64,000 nucleotides of DNA from Nostoc sp. 'Lobaria pulmonaria (5183) cyanobiont'. GTDB taxonomy: Bacteria > Cyanobacteriota > Cyanobacteriia > Cyanobacteriales > Nostocaceae. The DNA lies in the NCBI RefSeq assembly GCF_002949795.1, contig NZ_CP026692.1, forward strand, positions 2,477,501 to 2,541,500. The letters are read 5' to 3'. The notes under the pieces were generated by a model. That model was not told the DNA's origin. It ran no database searches and was given only the letters and a program-made list of their open reading frames with translations. The position numbers were made by a program, and so were the translations under genes. Of the stretch, positions 36,034 through 43,446 are shown one piece after another. How positions within the stretch are numbered: the first letter of the stretch is position 1; the number at the start of each line of letters is the position of its first letter.

Positions 36034-36981
36034 GTGGCGCAGTTTCAAATTGAATGTGTAGAGTCGAATACTGACGAAAGTCGGAACCATTACAGTAAAT
36101 TTGTTCTGGAACCTCTAGAACGCGGTCAAGGAACAACTGTTGGCAACGCACTGCGGCGGGTTTTACTGTCCAACCTAGAAGGTACAGCAGTCACAGCAGT
36201 GCGAATTGCGGGCGTTTCACACGAATTTGCTACAGTTCCAGGCGTGCGGGAAGATGTATTGGAAATCCTCATGAGAATGAAGGAAGTTATCCTGAAAAAC
36301 TATTCTTCGCAGCCTCAAATTGGTAGATTACTCGTTAGCGGCCCTGCAACAATCACTGCGGCGCATTTTGATTTGCCCAGTGAAGTAGAGATCATAGATC
36401 CGACCCAGTATGTAGCCACAATCGCTGAGGGTGGAAAGCTGGAAATGGAATTTCGGATCGAGAAAGGCAAAGGCTATCGCACGGTAGAGCGAGGACGTGA
36501 GGAAGCCACATCTTTGGATTTTCTCCAAATCGACTCAATATTTATGCCAGTGCGAAAAGTCAACTACAGTGTTGAAGAATCTCGTGGGGAAGGCTTGATT
36601 CCAAAAGACCGACTACTGTTGGAAGTTTGGACAAATGGCAGTATTTCCCCCCAGGAAGCATTATCTTCGGCCGCTGCGATCTTGGTAGATTTATTCAACC
36701 CGTTGAAAGACATCTCCCTAGAACCAACAGACACAGGTTCGGATATTCCAGACGACCCAACTGCCCAGATACCCATCGAAGAGTTGCAACTTTCTGTGCG
36801 GGCATATAACTGTCTCAAACGGGCACAAGTTAACTCTGTGGCAGATTTGTTGGATTATACCCAAGAAGACCTCTTAGAAATTAAGAACTTTGGGCAGAAG
36901 TCAGCAGAAGAAGTCGTGGAAGCTTTGCAGCGACGCTTGGGCATCACCCTGCCAATGGAAAGAGGCTCTAAACACCCTTAA
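36034..36981 (+). CDS. rpoA: RNA polymerase alpha subunit
   Basis: Alpha dimerises to start assembly of RNA polymerase; its C-terminal domain contacts UP elements and activators. The 315-residue product has GTTVGNALRRVLLSNLEG near residue 34-51 (assembly domain) and the C-terminal helix-hairpin LLEIKNFGQKSAEEVVEAL. GTG start after GGGAGG. Length is normal for cyanobacteria. Confidence 0.97.
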   Translation: MAQFQIECVESNTDESRNHYSKFVLEPLERGQGTTVGNALRRVLLSNLEGTAVTAVRIAGVSHEFATVPGVREDVLEILMRMKEVILKNYSSQPQIGRLLVSGPATITAAHFDLPSEVEIIDPTQYVATIAEGGKLEMEFRIEKGKGYRTVERGREEATSLDFLQIDSIFMPVRKVNYSVEESRGEGLIPKDRLLLEVWTNGSISPQEALSSAAAILVDLFNPLKDISLEPTDTGSDIPDDPTAQIPIEELQLSVRAYNCLKRAQVNSVADLLDYTQEDLLEIKNFGQKSAEEVVEALQRRLGITLPMERGSKHP

Positions 36982-37013
36982 AAAAAACCGTTCATAATTC
37001 ATAGTGCATAATT

Positions 37014-37364
37014 ATGCGTCACCGTTGTCGCGTCAAAAAACTCAGTAAACCAGCCGATCAACGCCGTGCTTTACTGCGATCGCTCGCCACCGAGCTGATC
37101 CGTCATGGTAAGATCACCACCACTTTAATTAGAGCGAAAGTTCTCCGAAGTGAAGTGGAAAAAATGATTACCCTAGCCAAAAATGGTTCCTTGTCAGCAC
37201 GTCGGGAAGCTCTTGGCTATATCTTCGACAAACAACTGGTTCACGCTCTATTTGAGCAAGCTCCAACTCGATACGGCGATCGCCAGGGCGGTTATACCCG
37301 CATCCTACGTACCGTACCGCGTCGGGGTGATAATGCAAAAATGGCCATAATTGAATTGGTTTAA
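37014..37364 (+). CDS. rplQ: 50S ribosomal protein L17
   Basis: L17 lies near the tunnel exit. The 116-residue product starts [32 protein letters not shown] and ends [18 protein letters not shown]. It follows rpoA after 32 bases without a clear RBS. Confidence 0.96.
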   Translation: MRHRCRVKKLSKPADQRRALLRSLATELIRHGKITTTLIRAKVLRSEVEKMITLAKNGSLSARREALGYIFDKQLVHALFEQAPTRYGDRQGGYTRILRTVPRRGDNAKMAIIELV

Positions 37365-37478
37365 GTCATTGGTCATTGGTTATTGGTCATTAGTCATTAG
37401 TCATTGGTCATTAGTGAATAACAAAGGACAACTGACAAAGGACAAATGACAAAAAACAAATGACAAAGGACAAAATCT
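37365..37478. repeat. TCATTGG/GACAAAT repeats between rplQ and truA
   Basis: Seven TCATTGG/TCATTAG units are followed by GACAACTGACAAAGGACAAATG and further GACAAA units. They run into an in-frame ATG that would extend truA by seven codons. Confidence 0.8.
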
Positions 37479-37480
37479 GT

Positions 37481-38329
37481 ATGTTAGAAAGCCACCAGCC
37501 TACACAAACTCATCGAGTAGCCTTGGTAATCCAATACCTAGGCACTCATTTTCATGGCTGGCAACGGCAAAAAAAACACCGGACAGTCCAAGAAGAGATC
37601 GAAATTGCGATCGCTACTATTCTTGGGCATCATGTGACATTACACGGTGCTGGGCGAACTGATTCAGGAGTTCACGCTGCCGCTCAAGTAGCCCATTTTG
37701 AAGCTACAGGTTTAATTCCGCCTCACAAGTGGGCAACAATCCTAAATAGCTACCTGCCGCCAGATATATTAATCAGGGCTTCAGCTAGTGTAGATAACCG
37801 TTGGCACGCTCGTTTTAGTGCAGCCTATCGACGGTATCGCTACACAATATATACTGAAGATCGACTTAACTTGTTTGTAAGACCCTTCAGTTGGCATTAT
37901 TATTATGCACCCCTGGATGAATCTTTAATTCAAGCTGCCTTGAAACCTCTGTTGGGAAAGCATCACTTAGCTGCTTTTCATCGTGCAGGCTCAAAGCGAT
38001 CGCATTCCTGGGTAGAGGTGCAAGCAGCAGAGTGCCGTCGCAGTGGGCCATTTATCCATATTGAAATACAGGCAGATGGATTTTTGTATGGCATGGTACG
38101 GCTGTTGGTAGGGATGCTGGTAGAAGTAGGTTCTGGACAACGAACACTTTCTAGCTTCACCCAACTCTGGAAAGAACAACGCCGGGAAGAAGTGAAATAC
38201 GCCGCACCGCCTCAAGGCTTGTGCTTGTTGCGAGTCGGCTATCCCGATTTTCCCTTTCCAAAAGAGATTTGGTACGACACCTTGCCAAAGTTCGTCACTA
38301 GTCAAGAGTCATTAGTCATTGGTTTTTAG
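37481..38329 (+). CDS. truA: tRNA pseudouridine synthase A
   Basis: TruA makes pseudouridine at positions 38-40 of tRNA anticodon arms. From ATG 37481 the product is 282 residues, with VIQYLGTHFHGWQRQ, the catalytic GAGRTDSGVHA (Asp near residue 61) and FLYGMVRLLVGMLVEVGSG near the C-terminus. The ATG at 37460 lies in a repeat and is not preferred. The last ten or so residues (SQESLVIGF) come from a TCATTAG repeat that also supplies the stop. Confidence 0.94.
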   Translation: MLESHQPTQTHRVALVIQYLGTHFHGWQRQKKHRTVQEEIEIAIATILGHHVTLHGAGRTDSGVHAAAQVAHFEATGLIPPHKWATILNSYLPPDILIRASASVDNRWHARFSAAYRRYRYTIYTEDRLNLFVRPFSWHYYYAPLDESLIQAALKPLLGKHHLAAFHRAGSKRSHSWVEVQAAECRRSGPFIHIEIQADGFLYGMVRLLVGMLVEVGSGQRTLSSFTQLWKEQRREEVKYAAPPQGLCLLRVGYPDFPFPKEIWYDTLPKFVTSQESLVIGF

Positions 38330-38426
38330 TCATTGGTCATTAGTGAATAACAAAAGACAACTGACAAAGGACAAATGACAAAAGACGACTAATGACAAAT
38401 TAAAAATGACAAAGGACAAATGACAA
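38306..38426. repeat. TCATTAG/GACAAAT repeats between truA and rplM
   Basis: TCATTAG/TCATTGG units, which overlap the truA end, are followed by several GACAAATG units. The rplM start codon is itself part of the last ATGACAA unit. Confidence 0.8.
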
Positions 38427-38888
38427 ATGACAACAGTTAAAACATACCTTCCTTCTCAAGCGTCCCTTGAGCGTGAGTGGTACATAGTAGATGCCGCCGA
38501 TAAACGCCTCGGTCGCCTCGCTAGTGAAATCGCTCAGGTATTGAGAGGCAAAAAGAAACCCGAATATACACCCCATCTAGATACAGGTGACTTCGTAATC
38601 GTCATCAATGCCGAAAAAGTAGCAGTCACAGGCAAAAAGCGCACACAAAAGCTTTACCGCCGCCATTCTGGTCGTCCTGGTGGGATGAAAACCGAAACTT
38701 TCGCTAAACTGCAAGACCGCATACCAGAACGGATTTTAGAACAAGCTGTTAAAGGTATGCTACCTAAAAATAGCCTCGGTAAGCAGTTGTTCACCAAGCT
38801 GAAGGTTTACGCTGGGCCTACGCATCCCCACGATGCTCAAAAACCTAAAGAACTAAAAGTTAATACAATTCCTGGAGAAGAAAATTAA
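38427..38888 (+). CDS. rplM: 50S ribosomal protein L13
   Basis: L13 is an early assembly protein. The 153-residue product has [41 protein letters not shown] and [23 protein letters not shown]. Its stop overlaps the rpsI start by one base. The initiating ATG lies in repeat sequence, but the N-terminus still matches the family. Confidence 0.96.
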   Translation: MTTVKTYLPSQASLEREWYIVDAADKRLGRLASEIAQVLRGKKKPEYTPHLDTGDFVIVINAEKVAVTGKKRTQKLYRRHSGRPGGMKTETFAKLQDRIPERILEQAVKGMLPKNSLGKQLFTKLKVYAGPTHPHDAQKPKELKVNTIPGEEN

Positions 38889-39304
38889 TGGTAGTAGCAG
38901 ATGCTAATAGCGGTCGCGCCGTATACTGGGGTACTGGTCGTCGTAAGAACGCAGTAGCAAGGGTACGCTTGGTTCCAGGCACCGGTCAACTGATTGTGAA
39001 CGGTAAAGATGGAACCTTGTATTTCCAATTTAACCCCAACTATCTGGGAGTGATCAAAGCACCCCTGGAAACTCTGGGACTAGAAAACGAATATGACATT
39101 TTGGTGAAAGCAGAAGGCGGCGGCTTGACCGGACAGGCTGATTCTGTTCGTTTGGGAGTTGCTCGTGCTTTATGCCAACTAGACCCAGACAACCGCCCAC
39201 CTTTGAAAACCGAAGGTTATTTGACTCGCGATCCCAGAGCAAAAGAGCGGAAGAAATATGGTTTACATAAAGCTCGGAAAGCGCCTCAGTACTCTAAGCG
39301 TTAA
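38888..39304 (+). CDS. rpsI: 30S ribosomal protein S9
   Basis: S9 has a tail reaching the P-site tRNA. The 138-residue product has [28 protein letters not shown] and the C-terminal [14 protein letters not shown], where the final Lys-Arg touches tRNA. GGAGAAGAAAA lies just upstream, inside rplM. Confidence 0.97.
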   Translation: MVVADANSGRAVYWGTGRRKNAVARVRLVPGTGQLIVNGKDGTLYFQFNPNYLGVIKAPLETLGLENEYDILVKAEGGGLTGQADSVRLGVARALCQLDPDNRPPLKTEGYLTRDPRAKERKKYGLHKARKAPQYSKR

Positions 39305-39392
39305 GGAATTGGGCATGGGGCATCTCCCCACTCCCTAGCTTCAACTGAAGGCTGAAAGTTATAATTTATATAGATTCATCACAAAAAGAACA

Positions 39393-39635
39393 ATGGCTAA
39401 AGCTGATATTCACCCCAAGTGGTATCCAGATGCTAAAGTTTACTGCAACGGTCAAGTTGTTATGACCATTGGCTCTACCAAGCCAGAATTGCACGTAGAT
39501 GTTTGGTCTGGGAATCACCCCTTTTACACCGGTACTCAGAAGATTATTGACACTGAGGGTCGAGTAGAGCGCTTCCTCCGTAAGTACGGTATGAGCAGCA
39601 CTCAAACATCTGGCGACGAACAAGACAAAAAGTAG
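39393..39635 (+). CDS. rpmE: 50S ribosomal protein L31
   Basis: L31 bridges the subunits. The 80-residue product begins MAKADIHPKWYPDAKVYCNG and has LHVDVWSGNHPFYTGTQKIIDTEGRVERF. Only one cysteine is present, so it is the form without the zinc set. The tail is hydrophilic. Confidence 0.96.
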   Translation: MAKADIHPKWYPDAKVYCNGQVVMTIGSTKPELHVDVWSGNHPFYTGTQKIIDTEGRVERFLRKYGMSSTQTSGDEQDKK

Positions 39636-39738
39636 CGAGTTGGCTCTGCTGTTAACGACGGCCCTGCATCAGCTGGGTCGATTTTCATTTATATGCTCGA
39701 GCCAATTTGTTATTTTTTAAGGAGCGATCGCACTGGTC

Positions 39739-40836
39739 ATGGCTGAATCATACTTACTGGATAAACTAAAATCCGTTGAACAAACTTTTAATGAATTAAC
39801 ACGTCGTCTTGGCGACCCTGATACCGCTAGCAATCCTGATGAGTATCAAGAAATTGCTAAGTCTCGTTCTTCTTTGGAAGAGGTAGTTGATACTTATGAA
39901 ATTTGGAAAGCAGCCCAAGAAGACTTGACCGGAGCGCGTCAGGTTTACAAAGAATCTGCCAGTGACCCAGAGTTGCAAGAAATGGCGGCACTGGAAGTAA
40001 AAGAACTTGAGGAAAAAATAGAAAACTTAGAGTCTCGCTTGAAGGTCTTACTGCTACCACGCGATCCCAATGATGAAAAGAATATCATGTTGGAAATTCG
40101 CGCAGGTACTGGTGGCGATGAAGCAAGTATTTGGGCTGGCGATTTGATGCAGATGTACACCCGCTATGCCCAGACTCAAGGTTGGAAAGTTTCTCTAGTG
40201 AGCGAATCTCGTGGAGAAATGGGTGGCTGGAAAGAGGTCATTCTCGAAATTAAAGGTAATGACGTTTACAGCCAGTTAAAGTTTGAAGCTGGAGTACATC
40301 GTGTGCAGCGCGTGCCGGCAACTGAATCTGGGGGACGGGTTCATACTTCCACAGCTACCGTGGCGATTATGCCAGAGGTGGATGATGTGGAAATTCACAT
40401 TGATCCGAAAGATATTGAAATGACTACAGCTCGTTCTGGCGGTGCTGGTGGACAGAACGTTAACAAGGTGGAAACAGCCGTTGACTTGATGCACAAACCA
40501 ACAGGAATACGCATTTTCTGTACAGAAGAACGCAGCCAGTTGCAAAACAAAGAACGGGCAATGCAAATTCTGCGGGCGAAGTTGTATGAAATCAAGTTAA
40601 GCGAACAACAAGCAGTTGTAACTTCCATGCGGCGATCGCAGGTTGGTACTGGATCGCGATCGGAAAAAATTCGCACCTATAATTATAAAGATAACCGCGC
40701 TACCGATCACCGCTTAGGTCAGAATTATTCCCTTAACCCTGTTTTGGATGGTGATTTAGAAACACTGATCCAATCTTGTATATCTTTAGATCAACAGGAA
40801 CGTCTCGCGGAGTTAGCGACTGCTGCCGCTAACTAA
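39739..40836 (+). CDS. prfA: Peptide chain release factor 1
   Basis: RF1 ends translation at UAA and UAG. The 365-residue product carries the GGQ motif in [19 protein letters not shown] near residues 230-248, the [20 protein letters not shown] segment near 115-134 and a C-terminal [19 protein letters not shown]1 octamer separates the AAGGAG site from ATG, giving an unusually long gap of about 14 bases. Ends the large cluster. Confidence 0.96.
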   Translation: MAESYLLDKLKSVEQTFNELTRRLGDPDTASNPDEYQEIAKSRSSLEEVVDTYEIWKAAQEDLTGARQVYKESASDPELQEMAALEVKELEEKIENLESRLKVLLLPRDPNDEKNIMLEIRAGTGGDEASIWAGDLMQMYTRYAQTQGWKVSLVSESRGEMGGWKEVILEIKGNDVYSQLKFEAGVHRVQRVPATESGGRVHTSTATVAIMPEVDDVEIHIDPKDIEMTTARSGGAGGQNVNKVETAVDLMHKPTGIRIFCTEERSQLQNKERAMQILRAKLYEIKLSEQQAVVTSMRRSQVGTGSRSEKIRTYNYKDNRATDHRLGQNYSLNPVLDGDLETLIQSCISLDQQERLAELATAAAN

Positions 40837-40846
40837 ATTTTTGCGT

Positions 40847-41293
40847 TTAGATACTCTGTAAAACCACTTCTTGGACTGTTGCTTTTAACACATACAGGTG
40901 GTTTTCTGATATCGCGTCGAGTGCATCTTCTATTTCACTGGGATAATGGTAATAGGCAAATTCGTACTTCATAAGGTAATTTAGCCTTGCCCATTCCTTC
41001 AGAGTTTGGCAGGTATAAATTAACTTTTCTACTTCCTTTTGCCAACGCGAAAAAATCCGGTAGCTAAAAAAGCTGCTGCACACGTTACCTTTTGCATCCC
41101 AGTAGGAAATACACACTTGATGCTTCAGACGGTGGATTTTTTTGATTTGCTTAACGTCGTAGCCTTTAACTTTTAAGGCTTCTTTCGCTTCAGCCTCCGA
41201 AATGTGCCACTGTTCTGGTTTAATTTTATTAGTGGCTATAAGGTTTTTACCTTTGCGGCGATATTGATTAAGTTTGCGTAGCTTGTGAAACAT
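40847..41293 (-). CDS. Hypothetical basic protein
   Basis: The 148-residue product is basic at the N-terminus (MFHKLRKLNQYRRKGKNL), has an Ala/Glu/Lys helix (SEAEAKEALKVKGYDVKQIKK), a probable beta segment (QVCISYWDAKGNVCSSFFSYRIF) and a C-terminal helical part. I do not recognise a family. It converges with prfA, with only ten bases between stops. Cytosolic by appearance. Confidence 0.55.
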   Translation of the reverse strand: MFHKLRKLNQYRRKGKNLIATNKIKPEQWHISEAEAKEALKVKGYDVKQIKKIHRLKHQVCISYWDAKGNVCSSFFSYRIFSRWQKEVEKLIYTCQTLKEWARLNYLMKYEFAYYHYPSEIEDALDAISENHLYVLKATVQEVVLQSI

Positions 41294-41471
41294 GATGCAC
41301 CTTCGATATTATTTCTTCGCAGCAAAATTGAGCTACTAGCACAAGCCCAGTAGCAAACTAAGTTTTTTGGGTTGATTAAAGATAGATGGGTTAGCCTACT
41401 AGCTTGATGCCTGTAGTTGCCGTTTTACAACCAGAGATATAGTGTAGTACTAAAACATAAGGCTGTCAATA

Positions 41472-41508
41472 TAAAAGTAAACTTGTAATATTAAAAGTAG
41501 ACTTGTAA
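41472..41508. promoter_or_regulatory. Twin palindromic operator upstream of the XRE gene
   Basis: TAAAAGTAAACTTGTAA (41472-41488) and TAAAAGTAGACTTGTAA (41492-41508) differ at one base and are 20 bases apart, about two helical turns. Each contains the palindrome AAGTNNACTT. They end 25 bases before the regulator's start, in promoter position, which fits self-repression. Confidence 0.6.
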
Positions 41509-41533
41509 ATAAAGTTGGCTAGCTACATAAGCA

Positions 41534-41896
41534 GTGAAGATCGAAAGCAAACAAAAACTGATTGAAATCATTAAACTAGCTCGCGGTTCAATGAGTCAGC
41601 GAGCGTTTGGTAAGCTTTTGGGAGTATCTGCAACTGCCGTTCAGATGTGGGAAAAAGGTGTGAAGGTGCCAGATACAGAAAATTTGGCTCAAATTGCATC
41701 GAAAGCAGGCTACACAATGGAAGAGTTAATCAGCTGCATAGATGGCAAGCCAATTCCAGAAACCTCAGATTTAAGTCTGATTCTGAGACAAATCCAGCAC
41801 ATGCCTTTGGCCCAAGTGGCTCAAATTGTCCAAGCTGCGGCAGATAGATTGGCGGCTGTGGCTGAAGCATCCGGGGATGAAGCGAAGGCTAGTTGA
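41534..41896 (+). CDS. XRE-family transcriptional regulator
   Basis: The 120-residue product has a Cro/C1-type helix-turn-helix at about 7-60 (SQRAFGKLLGVSATAVQMWEKGVKVPDTENLAQIA), then a helical C-terminal part rich in Ala and Gln. GTG start. The preceding twin palindromes (41472-41508) suggest it represses itself. It borders the nuclease-GTPase island but is separated from it by the DUF29 gene and faces the other way, so any control of the island is a guess. Confidence 0.8.
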   Translation: MKIESKQKLIEIIKLARGSMSQRAFGKLLGVSATAVQMWEKGVKVPDTENLAQIASKAGYTMEELISCIDGKPIPETSDLSLILRQIQHMPLAQVAQIVQAAADRLAAVAEASGDEAKAS

Positions 41897-41949
41897 ATAT
41901 TTGTTCAGAATTGAATTGAAATCATTAAAATATAACGTTTCTCGTTTGT

Positions 41950-42045
41950 ATGCAATACACTCTGACCTCTCTCCAAACCTCTCTCCTAAAAGGAGAGAGG
42001 CTTTGAACTTTACTCCCCAACGCTAGAAGGGAAGGGGCTGGGGGT
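41950..42045. repeat. CCTCTCTCCTAAAAGGAGAGAGG hairpin element
   Basis: CCTCTCTCCT and AGGAGAGAGG pair across two A residues. The flanks resemble the CTCCC/GGGAG element at 9918-10012, so both belong to one dispersed family. Confidence 0.55.
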
Positions 42046-42099
42046 TAGGTCTGTATTGGACTCAACCCAGAAGCGCTATAGCTCTCGTTTCTCAACTCT

Positions 42100-42558
42100 A
42101 TGGATAAACCTTTTTTATACGATCAAGACTTCTATGGCTGGACACAGCAGCAGGCTAAAGCGTTAGAGCAGAGGCTAGTTATGGAACTAGACTGGCAACA
42201 CCTGCAAGAGGAAATTCAAGCTTTGGGGAGACAGGAGTATCAGGAACTAGTGAGTTGTCTAAGTGTATTAATCGGTCATCTATTGAAGTGGGAGTATCAA
42301 CCCGAACAACGCTCTCGCAGTTGGTTTTTAACAATTCGAGAACAGCGTCGCGCTATCCACAGAAATTTGCGACAGAACCCTAGCTTAAAGTCTCGAATAG
42401 AAGAAGTCTTGTTAGATGGTTTTGAAGCAGGTGTCGATTTGGCACTACGAGAAACTAACTTACCATTACGAACTTTTCCAGAGCATTGCCCCTATTTATT
42501 TGATGATGCGATCGCAGACAATTTTCTGTGCGATACTCATCAAGACTGGGAAGGATAA
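42100..42558 (+). CDS. DUF29 family protein
   Basis: This 152-residue protein has the DUF29 outline: YDQDFYGWTQQQAKAL, LDWQHLQEEIQALGRQEYQEL and a C-terminal PEHCPYLFDDAI. The family is common in cyanobacteria, mainly helical, and has no established role. A second member lies at 52043-52486. Cytosolic. Confidence 0.8.
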   Translation: MDKPFLYDQDFYGWTQQQAKALEQRLVMELDWQHLQEEIQALGRQEYQELVSCLSVLIGHLLKWEYQPEQRSRSWFLTIREQRRAIHRNLRQNPSLKSRIEEVLLDGFEAGVDLALRETNLPLRTFPEHCPYLFDDAIADNFLCDTHQDWEG

Positions 42559-42610
42559 TTACTACCATTTTTCTTACGCTTATTTGTTATTTGGAGACAG
42601 GTTATATTTG

Positions 42611-43348
42611 TCAATACTTAATAGAGACTAGCTTTTCAAAATCTTGGTAATTAAAGCTTTGTTGCTTTTTAGCATATTTACCATATATATCGTAGTACAT
42701 CTTGTTATCTTTAAATCTGAAGAAACATCCTGCTATAGGTAATTGTTCACTTTTAAGTCTAAAAGTTATTGTGTTTAAAGCATATTTCCCATACTTATTA
42801 GTAAGGTAATTAAAGCTATCAAAACTTCCATTTACAGCTTTTTCAAAGTCTAGTATGTCATTCTCTATATTATTAGAGCTTTGCAAAATTAAAGGTGGTA
42901 TATCTGTAAGACTATTGAGATTATTACTTGTAAATACTGCATTTTTGTTGGTGTATGCAATGATTTGATGATAATTATATAAAATACCAATTTCTGAACA
43001 AGAATTTTTTAGATATTTTTCAATCTGCTTCTCGTGATTACGCAAGTTTTCTTCTTCTCGCTTCACTTCTACAATCATTAGTGGAGGGCAATATGGTTTA
43101 AAATATTTATTTTTTACGATTTTATATAATTCTATATCATGATGATCTGATTCTACTTTAATATCAATTTTATTTGGAAATAAACCACTTTTATTTACCA
43201 AAAAGTAGATAAATAATTGTCTAACTTTTTCTTCTGGTCTTCCATCAATAATAATTTCCTTATCCCTAACCAAGCATTTTGTATATTCTATATATTTTCT
43301 CTTGTATATATTTAGTGTTCTGGATACTTCTTCAGTTAAGCTAGTCAT
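42611..43348 (-). CDS. HsdR-N-like PD-(D/E)XK nuclease of GTPase-nuclease operon
   Basis: The 245-residue protein matches the type I restriction HsdR N-terminal pattern: RPEEKVRQ at 37-44, an Asp in DIELYKI near 71, VEVKRE at 93-98 (the E-x-K pair) and an EKQIEKYL helix with Gln near 108. These are the residues of a PD-(D/E)XK metal-dependent nuclease. No helicase or motor domain is fused. It follows the P-loop gene on the same strand after 98 bases. The DNA is AT-rich with no HIP1 octamer, which suggests transfer. The C-terminal half is unrecognised. Confidence 0.6.
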   Translation of the reverse strand: MTSLTEEVSRTLNIYKRKYIEYTKCLVRDKEIIIDGRPEEKVRQLFIYFLVNKSGLFPNKIDIKVESDHHDIELYKIVKNKYFKPYCPPLMIVEVKREEENLRNHEKQIEKYLKNSCSEIGILYNYHQIIAYTNKNAVFTSNNLNSLTDIPPLILQSSNNIENDILDFEKAVNGSFDSFNYLTNKYGKYALNTITFRLKSEQLPIAGCFFRFKDNKMYYDIYGKYAKKQQSFNYQDFEKLVSIKY

Positions 43349-43446
43349 AAATAGTAAGTTTTATTTAGTTATAAAATGGTTATAGGGACACAATAAAATT
43401 GCGTCCCTTTGTATTTATCATCCAATAATCGAAAACTACTTCACAC

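Noticed and set aside
37460..37480. Upstream start of truA
   Set aside because: ATGACAAAGGACAAA is a unit of the spacer repeat, so the extension is probably accidental.
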